The notes under the pieces are model-generated. The model ran no database searches and had not been told where the DNA came from. It worked only from the letters and a program-made list of their open reading frames with translations. This document shows, one piece after another, positions 1 through 6,848 of a stretch of 13,083 nt of DNA (positions are counted from its first letter, which is position 1; each line of letters begins with the position of its first letter). A program made the translations under genes and the position numbers. Origin of the DNA: Rhodobacteraceae bacterium UBA2776 (lineage in GTDB: Bacteria; Pseudomonadota; Alphaproteobacteria; Rhodobacterales; Rhodobacteraceae); contig DEIK01000073.1 of the NCBI GenBank assembly GCA_002352425.1, positions 1-13,083 of the forward strand, given 5' to 3'.

Positions 1-157
1 GTTGCCAATATTGTAAGTCAAATTCAATCTTATTGGAGCAATATGTGTCTGACCGAGTCGGGCACATGGGCAAACAGCGGAACGTCTAGGTGCAAATCAA
101 GCGTCTGGTAACAAACAATAAAACCGCAAACGCCCGATATAAAAAGGACGAGAGGCA
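1..157 (+). promoter_or_regulatory. Leader region upstream of the cpaE-led Tad gene block
   Basis: This stretch has no confident gene. The first 60 bases are visibly richer in A and T than the genes that follow and hold short inverted repeats: CAATATTG at 6-13 and CAAT-CTT-ATTG at 25-35. That composition suits a promoter or regulatory leader, but I could not place a convincing -35/-10 pair. Forward frame 1 stays open from base 1 to a TAA at 109-111, so the end of an upstream gene is also possible. The ribosome binding site for cpaE, AGGACGAGAGG at 145-155, is clear. In related bacteria other Tad genes, such as a CpaD or OmpA-like gene, often sit just upstream. Confidence 0.35.
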
Positions 158-1405
158 ATGGAGAATAGTGCGATGCTACAGCCAGAAACGGCACCTATAG
201 TAGCCTGCACAGTGTCGCGTGATGTATCTAATTTTGATCTGTTGATCGAGGATATGGAAGCGGAACTGGGTGAAAGTTGGGGTGATTTGACATTTGAAGA
301 TGCGAAAGTTTTTCTTTCGCAACCTGATGCCGATTCATTAGAATTTATTGCAATTGCAGTAGATGACCAGGACGAAGAAGATCTGACATTGATCAGCGAC
401 CTGATCACCACTGCTGGCTCCAAAGGGATCAACGTCATCTTGATTGCAGAAGAGGTCAGCCCGATCGCTTTGCACCAGTTGTTACGCCTTGGCGCCAATG
501 ACTTCATCCCCTACCCCTTGCCCGAAGGCGAGTTGCACACCGCAATCGAGCGTATTCGTTCTCCCGAAGCGCCGATTGAAGCTGACGTGCCCGCCGAAAA
601 CAAGCCAACCCTAAAAGCAACGGGCGACCGCAATGGGATCATTTTGCCAGTGCACGCAATTGCTGGCGGCACTGGGGCCTCCACTTTGGCCGTGAACTTG
701 GCTTGGGAACTTGCCACGATTGGAAAGGATCAAGCACCACGCGTTTGTTTGCTTGATTTCAATCTACAATTTGGCTCAATTTCAACCTATCTTGACTTGC
801 CTCGTCGCGAAGTCATCTATGAGCTGCTGTCCGACACAGAAGCCATGGACAGCGACAGCTTCATGCAGGCCCTGTTGGCCTACAACGACAAGCTGCATGT
901 TTTGACAGCCCCGACCGATATGTTGCCATTGGATTTCATCACATCCGAGGACATCAACCGCATCATCGACATTGCCAAGGCGAATTTCGACTATGTTGTC
1001 ATCGACATGCCATCAACATTGGTCGCTTGGACCGAGGCTGTTCTAACCCAGGCGCATGTCTATTTCGCCACACTGGAACTCGACATGCGGAGCGCCCAAA
1101 ACGTTCTGCGCATGACCCGCGCCCTAAAGGCCGAGGATCTGCCGTTCCAAAAATTGCGCTTCGTGTTGAACCGTGCGCCCAAATTCACCGACCTAAACGG
1201 GAAATCCCGTGTCAAACGCATGGCAGAAAGCCTCGATATTCAAATCGAAGTCCAACTGCCAGACGGTGGCAAACAGGTTGTCCAAGCCGGCGATCACGGA
1301 TTGCCGATGGCTGAAAGCGCCGCCAAAAGCCCGCTGCGTAAAGAATACGCCAAGCTCGCTTTGTCGTTGCATGAATTAAACCAAGATGTCGAAACCGGCA
1401 CCTAG
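158..1405 (+). CDS. cpaE: Tad pilus assembly protein CpaE/TadZ, ParA/MinD-like with degenerate receiver domain
   Basis: This 415-residue protein is a CpaE/TadZ-type factor, a family that helps position the Tad pilus machine at the cell pole or membrane. Residues 60-133 resemble a response-regulator receiver fold (FIAIAVDD, VILIAEE, then GANDFIPYPL). The usual Lys-Pro near the end of that fold is replaced by P118-Y119-P120, so it is probably a non-phosphorylated pseudo-receiver. Residues 169-177 form a deviant P-loop, AGGTGASTL, in a ParA/MinD-like domain. Both lysines of the classical KGGxGKT motif are missing (A169 and A174), as is common in CpaE. Asp200 in LLDFNLQFG matches the second acidic motif. 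The ATG at 158 follows a strong purine-rich ribosome binding site. The gene is first in a tight run and lies 20 bases before cpaF. Family assignment is firm; ATP hydrolysis is uncertain. Confidence 0.93.
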   Translation: MENSAMLQPETAPIVACTVSRDVSNFDLLIEDMEAELGESWGDLTFEDAKVFLSQPDADSLEFIAIAVDDQDEEDLTLISDLITTAGSKGINVILIAEEVSPIALHQLLRLGANDFIPYPLPEGELHTAIERIRSPEAPIEADVPAENKPTLKATGDRNGIILPVHAIAGGTGASTLAVNLAWELATIGKDQAPRVCLLDFNLQFGSISTYLDLPRREVIYELLSDTEAMDSDSFMQALLAYNDKLHVLTAPTDMLPLDFITSEDINRIIDIAKANFDYVVIDMPSTLVAWTEAVLTQAHVYFATLELDMRSAQNVLRMTRALKAEDLPFQKLRFVLNRAPKFTDLNGKSRVKRMAESLDIQIEVQLPDGGKQVVQAGDHGLPMAESAAKSPLRKEYAKLALSLHELNQDVETGT

Positions 1406-1425
1406 CATAGAAAAGGGCATACATC

Positions 1426-2862
1426 ATGTTCTCGCGTTATAAAAAAGCAGACGGCTCAGACAAGCCAGCCAAAGCAGCAGCGCCCGTTGCAGCCGCACCC
1501 GCAGAGAAACCGGTTGAAAAACCGGCAAACCTGCGTAAGGCTCCGGTGAAAGTCGAAGACGTCACCTTGGGCGGCAAAGAGGTCAAGCGCAAAGCACGGC
1601 TTGCTGAAATTCGCCTGCAATTGCATCAGGAATTGTTGGACAATCTAAATCTGTCGGCCTTGGAAAATGCCTCGGAAAAGGATTTGCGCGGCGAAATCAC
1701 CTCGATCGCCTCGGAAGCTCTGGAAAAAATGAGCGTCGTTCTGACCCGCGATGAGCGCACCCATCTTTATCAAGAACTGTTTGACGAAGTGACAGGCCTC
1801 GGCCCGATTGAGCCGCTGTTGAAAGACGAAACCGTCAACGATATTTTGATCAACGGCCCACAGCAGATTTTTGTCGAGCGTGAAGGCAAGCTGGAACTTT
1901 CAACCATCACCTTCAAAGATGAAAAACATCTGTTGCGGATCATCGACAAAATCGTTTCAGCGGTTGGTCGTCGCGTCGATGAATCCAACCCCTACGTGGA
2001 TGCGCGCCTTGCCGATGGTTCGCGTTTTAACGCTATGGTGCCACCGATTGCGGTGGACGGATCACTGGTTTCCATTCGTAAATTTAAAAAGGACAAACTG
2101 GGCATTGATGACCTGGTTTCCTTTGGCGCCTTTTCCGAAGAGATGGCCGCTTACCTTCAAGCCGCCGTTGCCTGTCGTTTGAACGTCATCGTTTCGGGCG
2201 GTACGGGTTCTGGTAAAACCACCACCCTGAACGCGCTGTCCTCATTCATCGACAACGCCGAACGCATTCTAACGATCGAGGATACGGCCGAGCTTCAACT
2301 CCAACAAACCCACGTTGGCCGGATGGAAAGCCGCCCGCCAAATGTTGAGGGCAAAGGCGAAGTCTCGCCACGCGACTGTATGAAAAACGCGCTGCGTATG
2401 CGTCCTGACCGGATCATTGTTGGGGAGACCCGTGGCGAAGAGGTTATCGACATGTTGCAAGCCATGAACACCGGTCACGATGGATCAATGACCACGATCC
2501 ACGCCAACTCGGCGCGCGATGGTGTGTCACGGATGGAAAACATGATCGCGATGGCGGGCATCGAGATGCCACTGAAAGCCGTGCGTAGCCAGATTTCATC
2601 GGCTGTGAACCTGATCGTGCAAGCCTCTCGCTTGCAAGATGGCTCGCGTCGCATGACCTCGATCACCGAAATCACCGGCATGGAGGGCGACGTTATCTCC
2701 ATGCAGGAAGTTTTCAAATTCCAACGTGTTGGCTTGACCAAGGATAACAAAATCCTCGGCCACTTCACCGCCACAGGCGTACGTTCGCACTATTCCGAAC
2801 GGTTCCGCATGTGGGGCTATGATTTGCCGCCATCCCTCTTTGAACCCTTTGCTGCGGAGTAA
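1426..2862 (+). CDS. cpaF: Tad pilus motor ATPase CpaF/TadA
   Basis: This is the type II/IV secretion ATPase that powers Tad (Flp) pilus extension and probably retraction, acting as a hexamer on the cytoplasmic face of the TadB/TadC platform. It is 478 residues long, normal for the family. Residues 8-50 are an Ala/Pro/Lys-rich, probably disordered, leader. The core motifs are all present: Walker A GGTGSGKT at 258-265, the acidic box with E285-D286-T-A-E289, Walker B region RPDRIIVGETRGEE at 326-339, and the His box GHDGSMTTIHANS at 350-362. The start at 1426 follows AAAAGGG about 10 bases upstream. The gene sits between cpaE and tadB with a 20-base gap before it and a 5-base gap after it, so it is almost certainly cotranscribed with both. 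No key residue is missing. Confidence 0.97.
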   Translation: MFSRYKKADGSDKPAKAAAPVAAAPAEKPVEKPANLRKAPVKVEDVTLGGKEVKRKARLAEIRLQLHQELLDNLNLSALENASEKDLRGEITSIASEALEKMSVVLTRDERTHLYQELFDEVTGLGPIEPLLKDETVNDILINGPQQIFVEREGKLELSTITFKDEKHLLRIIDKIVSAVGRRVDESNPYVDARLADGSRFNAMVPPIAVDGSLVSIRKFKKDKLGIDDLVSFGAFSEEMAAYLQAAVACRLNVIVSGGTGSGKTTTLNALSSFIDNAERILTIEDTAELQLQQTHVGRMESRPPNVEGKGEVSPRDCMKNALRMRPDRIIVGETRGEEVIDMLQAMNTGHDGSMTTIHANSARDGVSRMENMIAMAGIEMPLKAVRSQISSAVNLIVQASRLQDGSRRMTSITEITGMEGDVISMQEVFKFQRVGLTKDNKILGHFTATGVRSHYSERFRMWGYDLPPSLFEPFAAE

Positions 2863-2867
2863 ACAAA

Positions 2868-3836
2868 ATGTCCATTAATGGAGAGTTTATCGTCTACGCC
2901 CTAATCTTTGTCGCCGTTTTGTTGCTGGTTGAGGGTATCTATTTAACTGTGTTCGGCAAATCAATCAGCCTGAACAGCAAGGTCAACCGTCGGCTGGACA
3001 TGCTTGAAAAAGGCGCTGGACGTGAACAGGTTTTTGAGCAGCTGCGCAAAGAAATGGCGCTGCACCTGAAATCCAGTTCAATCCCGCTGTATTCCATTCT
3101 GGCACGCCGCGCCCAACGGGCCAATATCGCCTTTTCACCGTTTCAGCTGATGTTGTTGATGGCGGTTCTCGGGGTGGTCGCCTTTATCGGCATGACCGTT
3201 GGCACCAGCACTTCGCCTCCCGTGCGTGCCGGTATTTCTGTCGGCATGGGCATTGGCTCGGTCTTTATCTGGATCAACAACAAAGCCAAAAAACGCATGG
3301 CCTTGATGGAAGAACAACTGCCAGACGCCGTTGAATTGATGGTACGCTCCTTGCGTGTGGGTCACCCGTTCACATCGACTTTGGCGATCGTTGCCAAAGA
3401 GATTCCCGATCCGCTTGGAACCGAAATGGGCATGATCGCCGACGAAAGCACCTATGGTCGTGACGTCGGGGAAGCCCTAAAAGACATGGCTGAGCGCATC
3501 GAAATGCAAGATCTGCGCTTCCTCGCGGTTGCGGTGACGATCCAGCAAACCTCGGGTGGTAACCTGGCCGAAATTCTACACGGGCTGTCCAAAGTGATCC
3601 GTTCGCGCTTTAAACTGTTTCGCCGCGTCAAAGCGATTACAGCCGAGGCGAAATGGTCCGGGTCGTTCCTGTCTGGCTTCCCCCTGTTGGCGCTGATCGG
3701 CATCAACATGGCCAAGCCTGACTATTACGACGTGGTGATGGAAACCCCTTACTTCGTTCCAGCTTGTCTGGTTGTGGGGGCCTTCCTTGTCGCCAACGTC
3801 ATCGTCATGAAAATGCTTGTAAACATCAAAGTGTAA
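2868..3836 (+). CDS. tadB: Tad pilus inner-membrane platform protein TadB
   Basis: TadB is one of two polytopic membrane proteins that form the base on which the CpaF motor acts. The 322-residue product has a hydrophobic N-terminal segment (about 8-28), a cytoplasmic stretch, two membrane segments near 92-111 and 121-137, a T2SSF (GspF-like) cytoplasmic domain starting at LPDA (151-154) and running to about 260, and two C-terminal segments near 265-281 and 297-317. This order of segments is the usual TadB layout. The ribosome binding site (GGAG) lies inside the last codons of cpaF and the ATG is five bases after the cpaF stop, so translation is probably coupled. The order before tadC and the separate N-terminal segment favour TadB over TadC. 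Confidence 0.94.
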   Translation: MSINGEFIVYALIFVAVLLLVEGIYLTVFGKSISLNSKVNRRLDMLEKGAGREQVFEQLRKEMALHLKSSSIPLYSILARRAQRANIAFSPFQLMLLMAVLGVVAFIGMTVGTSTSPPVRAGISVGMGIGSVFIWINNKAKKRMALMEEQLPDAVELMVRSLRVGHPFTSTLAIVAKEIPDPLGTEMGMIADESTYGRDVGEALKDMAERIEMQDLRFLAVAVTIQQTSGGNLAEILHGLSKVIRSRFKLFRRVKAITAEAKWSGSFLSGFPLLALIGINMAKPDYYDVVMETPYFVPACLVVGAFLVANVIVMKMLVNIKV

Positions 3837-3848
3837 GGGGAGATCGAC

Positions 3849-4829
3849 ATGGAATTTCTAAACAGTCTTAACACAACTCTCACCGACACGGTTGGACCAT
3901 TTGGCCCCTTGTTGGCGGTTGGTATATTGGGCATGTTCCTGATCCTGCTGACCATCCCGATCTTGATGAACAAGAAAGAGGATCCGCTGGACAAACTGCG
4001 CAAATCCAATGCAGCGCATAATGCCGGTAAAACCAAATCCGAACTGCGTACAGCCCAGGGCAGCGACAAGTTGGACAAATACGCCAACTTCCTAGAGCCT
4101 CAGGACGAGGAAGAATATTCCGCGATCCGCTTGAAACTGTTGCAGGCGGGCTACCCCTCCAAAACGGCGGTGCGGACCTTCCACTTTATGCAGTTCATTC
4201 TGGGGGTTGGTTGTTTGGCAGCCGGCACAGTTTACGCCCTGACCTTGGGCGCAACTGATGATCAAACCACCAAATCCATGGCATTGACCATTCTGATCCC
4301 TGGCGTGGTTGGCTATTTGGCCCCAAAATACTGGGTGACAAAACGCCAGCAAAAACGCGAAGAAGAAATCATCAACGGTTTTCCAGACGCGCTGGATATG
4401 ATGCTGGTTTGTGTGGAAGCGGGCCAATCGCTCGACCAATCCATCATTCGGGTTGCCGAAGAAATCCGTGCAGGTTTCCCTGCTTTGGCCGATGAATTCC
4501 AAATCGTGTCCAACGAAATGAAGGCCGGTAAAGATCGGATCAGCGTTTTGCGCGATATGTCAGAACGGGTTGGCGTGCCGGATGTGGCCTCATTTGTGAC
4601 CGTGTTGATCCAGTCGGCCAGCTTTGGTACCTCCGTTGCCGACGCCTTGCGTGTCTTTTCTGCCGAAATGCGGGATAAACGTGTGATGCGGGCCGAAGAG
4701 AAGGCTAACAAGTTGCCAACAAAGATGACACTTGCCACAATGATGCTGACATTGCCACCGTTGCTGATCATTCTGATTGGCCCCTCGGTCTACGGTATGT
4801 CGGTCATGCTATCAGGTGCGAATTTTTGA
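3849..4829 (+). CDS. tadC: Tad pilus inner-membrane platform protein TadC
   Basis: TadC is the partner of TadB in the inner-membrane platform of the Tad pilus. The 326-residue product has membrane segments near 19-39, 114-133, 143-160 and 294-311. Its T2SSF domain opens with the family signature FPDALDMM at 178-185, followed by a conserved helical region including VEAGQSLDQSI (189-199) and SFGTSVADALRVFS (258-271). A charged, Lys-rich cytoplasmic stretch spans 41-90. The start is well supported by AAGGGGAG ahead of the ATG, 12 bases after tadB. The TGA at 4827-4829 is four bases before the next start, which suggests translational coupling to the TPR lipoprotein gene. Length and motifs are ordinary for the family. 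Confidence 0.94.
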   Translation: MEFLNSLNTTLTDTVGPFGPLLAVGILGMFLILLTIPILMNKKEDPLDKLRKSNAAHNAGKTKSELRTAQGSDKLDKYANFLEPQDEEEYSAIRLKLLQAGYPSKTAVRTFHFMQFILGVGCLAAGTVYALTLGATDDQTTKSMALTILIPGVVGYLAPKYWVTKRQQKREEEIINGFPDALDMMLVCVEAGQSLDQSIIRVAEEIRAGFPALADEFQIVSNEMKAGKDRISVLRDMSERVGVPDVASFVTVLIQSASFGTSVADALRVFSAEMRDKRVMRAEEKANKLPTKMTLATMMLTLPPLLIILIGPSVYGMSVMLSGANF

Positions 4830-4833
4830 CGAC

Positions 4834-5403
4834 ATGAAAAGAAAATGGGTCGGGTACATACTGGCACTTAGCCTATTAGCCGCCTGCGGAAACGCTGGCG
4901 GCCTTGGCCGTTCCAAGGACAGCCCCTATGCGCCATCCGGACAACCCACCCGCGGAAACTCGGTTGACGGGCTGATCGTCGGGCACCGCCTGATGGCGGC
5001 TGGCGAATATGAACTGGCGCTCAAGGCCTATTACCGCGCCGCCGGCAAACTGGGCCTAAACGCTGACGTCTACAGCGCGCTTGGCTCAGCCAACCTGAAA
5101 TTGGGCCGCCTTGGCCAATCCGAAAAACTATTGCGCAAGGCCGTCGACCAAGATTCAAACTTTGCCCCGGCATGGAACAATCTTGGGGTTGTCCTGATGG
5201 AACGAGGCAAATCCGGCGAAGCAAAACGCGTTTTCCAGACCGCTTATGCGCTGGATAGTGGCGAAAGTGACTCCATTCGCGACAATTTAAGACTGGCTAT
5301 CGCAAAAACTGAAAAAATTGACTATGATGACAGTCACGATAATGATAATTTCTCTTTAGTGCGGCGCGGAAGCGGGGAATACCTGCTCCTGTCCACACTC
5401 TAA
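4834..5403 (+). CDS. tadD: TadD-like TPR lipoprotein of the Tad pilus
   Basis: This is a predicted outer-membrane-directed lipoprotein of 189 residues that would act as a TPR scaffold in Tad pilus assembly, as TadD does elsewhere. I chose the ATG at 4834 rather than the longer reading frame from 4777 because it gives a proper lipoprotein signal: positive MKRKW, hydrophobic YILALSLL, then lipobox LAAC with Cys18. The longer version would put 19 odd residues ahead of that signal and overlap tadC by 53 bases. TPR-type repeats cover about 45-144 (for example GEYELALKAYYRAA and APAWNNLGVVLMERGKSGEA). An acidic tail follows (DYDDSHDNDN, 163-172). The start has no strong ribosome binding site, only AGGTG about 16 bases upstream, which fits reinitiation after tadC. 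Confidence 0.87.
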   Translation: MKRKWVGYILALSLLAACGNAGGLGRSKDSPYAPSGQPTRGNSVDGLIVGHRLMAAGEYELALKAYYRAAGKLGLNADVYSALGSANLKLGRLGQSEKLLRKAVDQDSNFAPAWNNLGVVLMERGKSGEAKRVFQTAYALDSGESDSIRDNLRLAIAKTEKIDYDDSHDNDNFSLVRRGSGEYLLLSTL

Positions 5404-5433
5404 GAAGGTTCGAGCAGCAAAAAGGACGCAAAA

Positions 5434-6291
5434 ATGCGCCACCCTATCCTAATCCCCCTGTGTTTCGCAGGTGTGTTTGCCCTATCTGCGTGCCAAAAGC
5501 CCGGAGATAACGAAGTCAATCGCACGATGAAAGATCTCAACGTCATTGACGAAAGCAACATGAGCAACATCATGCTGACCGTTGCTGACCCATCCGAAGC
5601 CGTTGCATATTTCAGCAAAGCCAGCAAAGACAACCCCGACCGGATTGATCTGCAGCGTGGTCTGGCCCAATCCCTGATCCGCGCCAAACGCCCGACCGAG
5701 GCTGTTACGGCATGGACCAAAGTTTTGACCCACCCCGAAAAAACCGAAGACGATCGGGTTGAACTGGCCGATGCCCTGATCCGTTCAGGCGAATGGAAGA
5801 AGGCCAAAACCGAGTTGAACCGCGTGCCCCCGACCCACGAGAGCTATAAACGCTATCGTCTTGAGGCGATGGTTGCCGACAGCAACAAGGATTGGAAAAA
5901 GGCCGACAGTTTCTATGAAACGGCGTCAGGCATGACAACAAATCCCGGCAGTGTTTTAAACAACTGGGGTTATTCCAAACTGACCCGCGGCAATTACAAA
6001 GACGCCGAGCGCCTGTTTACCGAGGCCCTGACCTATGACAAAGGCCTTTACACCGCCAAAAACAACCTGGTTTTAGCCCGCGGCGCACAGCGTGTTTACA
6101 CCCTGCCCGTTATTCCTATGACGCAGGTTGAACGCGCTCAATTGCTGCATTCGCTGGCACTGACCGCAATCAAACAGGGCGACGTCACCACCGGCAAAGG
6201 CTTGTTGAAAGACGCAATTGATACGCACCCTCAGCATTTCGAAGCCGCGGTGCGTTCGCTTGAAGCGCTAGAAAACAACGTGTCGAACTGA
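5434..6291 (+). CDS. Second TPR lipoprotein of the Tad operon
   Basis: This 285-residue protein starts with a lipoprotein signal (MRHPILIPLCFAGVFALSAC, lipobox LSAC, Cys20) and is otherwise made of TPR-like helical repeats. Recognisable units lie near 72-103 (RGLAQSLIRAKRPTEAVTAW), 105-136, 140-170, 173-206 (LNNWGYSKLTRGNYKDAERL) and 236-268. No catalytic motif is visible, so a scaffold or pilotin-like role in secretin or pilus assembly is likely by context. The start follows AAAAAGGA about nine bases upstream and lies 30 bases after the first TPR gene. The stop codon overlaps the start of the prepilin peptidase gene by one base (TGATG at 6289-6293). Paired TPR genes at the end of Tad clusters are common in Rhodobacterales; it could also be labelled a TadD paralogue. 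Confidence 0.86.
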   Translation: MRHPILIPLCFAGVFALSACQKPGDNEVNRTMKDLNVIDESNMSNIMLTVADPSEAVAYFSKASKDNPDRIDLQRGLAQSLIRAKRPTEAVTAWTKVLTHPEKTEDDRVELADALIRSGEWKKAKTELNRVPPTHESYKRYRLEAMVADSNKDWKKADSFYETASGMTTNPGSVLNNWGYSKLTRGNYKDAERLFTEALTYDKGLYTAKNNLVLARGAQRVYTLPVIPMTQVERAQLLHSLALTAIKQGDVTTGKGLLKDAIDTHPQHFEAAVRSLEALENNVSN

Positions 6292-6791
6292 TGCAGATGG
6301 TCATCACGTCTTGGTCCGCGATGTGGTTCCTGCCTTTTGCCACCCTGATTTCGATCTGGGTGGCATGGAACGACATGAAGTTCATGAAAATCCCAAATGT
6401 CGCCGTTCTGGCGCTGTTTGCGGTGTTTGTTGTCATTGGTTTTTTCGTCCTACCGACAGATGAATACCTGTGGCGCTATGCGCATTTGGCCGTGATCTTG
6501 GTCATTGGGTTTATCTGCAGCACAATGGGTTTATTAGGGGCAGGTGACGCGAAATTCGCCGCCGCTATGGCGCCTTTTGTGGCTTGGGGCGACGCCGCTA
6601 AGATGTTGTATCTATTGGCTGCCGTTGTGTTGGTCGCGCTTATCATCCACCGCATTTTTCAGCGCAGCAAAGCCTTTCGCAAGCTGACCCCTGACTGGAA
6701 AAGCTGGGACAACAAAGAGTTCCCAATGGGCTTTGCCCTTGGCGGTGCATTGGTCGCCTACCTCGCGCTTGGTACGGTCTACGGACAATAG
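6291..6791 (+). CDS. cpaA: A24-family prepilin peptidase, CpaA/TadV type
   Basis: This small aspartic membrane protease would cleave the leader of Flp-type prepilins and probably pseudopilins at the cytoplasmic face of the inner membrane. At 166 residues it has the short CpaA/TadV form, without the N-terminal methyltransferase domain of PilD enzymes. Both catalytic aspartates are visible: Asp28 in WNDMKFMKIPN and Asp86 in the GAGD motif (83-86) followed by AKFAAA. Several hydrophobic segments surround them (about 10-26, 37-54, 64-80, 95-118 and 143-162). The ATG at 6291 overlaps the previous stop by one base; a second ATG at 6297 is possible. It is the last gene before a strong terminator. 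No pilin substrate is encoded in the window. Confidence 0.92.
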   Translation: MQMVITSWSAMWFLPFATLISIWVAWNDMKFMKIPNVAVLALFAVFVVIGFFVLPTDEYLWRYAHLAVILVIGFICSTMGLLGAGDAKFAAAMAPFVAWGDAAKMLYLLAAVVLVALIIHRIFQRSKAFRKLTPDWKSWDNKEFPMGFALGGALVAYLALGTVYGQ

Positions 6792-6813
6792 AAAAACCGC
6801 AAAAATACCGACC

Positions 6814-6843
6814 AAAGCCCGCCCTGACTCAGGCGGGCTTTTT
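6814..6843 (+). terminator. Rho-independent terminator of the Tad operon
   Basis: A perfect 10-bp stem, AAAGCCCGCC (6814-6823) with GGCGGGCTTT (6832-6841), closes an eight-base loop and runs into TTTTT at 6839-6843. It lies 22 bases after the prepilin peptidase stop and five bases before the stop of the convergent minus-strand gene. It should end the pilus operon transcript. On the minus strand the stem is followed by only a short T-run (AAA at 6814-6816 on the plus strand), so termination in that direction is likely weaker. Confidence 0.93.
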
Positions 6844-6848
6844 CATGT

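Noticed and set aside
43..111. 22-codon leader peptide starting at an ATG after TTGGAGCA
   Set aside because: No attenuator-like structure or codon pattern was found after it, and the frame is open upstream as well, so a separate small gene is not supported.
97..507. Minus-strand open frame of 136 codons over the start of cpaE
   Set aside because: It lies opposite the well-supported cpaE gene, has low-complexity Ser-rich content and matches no family I recognise; it is a shadow frame.
4313..4771. Minus-strand 152-codon open frame within tadC
   Set aside because: It is fully opposite tadC, whose membrane segments and T2SSF motifs are intact; no ribosome binding site or family signature was noticed.
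4777..4833. Longer start for the first TPR lipoprotein
   Set aside because: It would overlap tadC by 53 bases and place 19 residues in front of a clear lipoprotein signal that begins at 4834.
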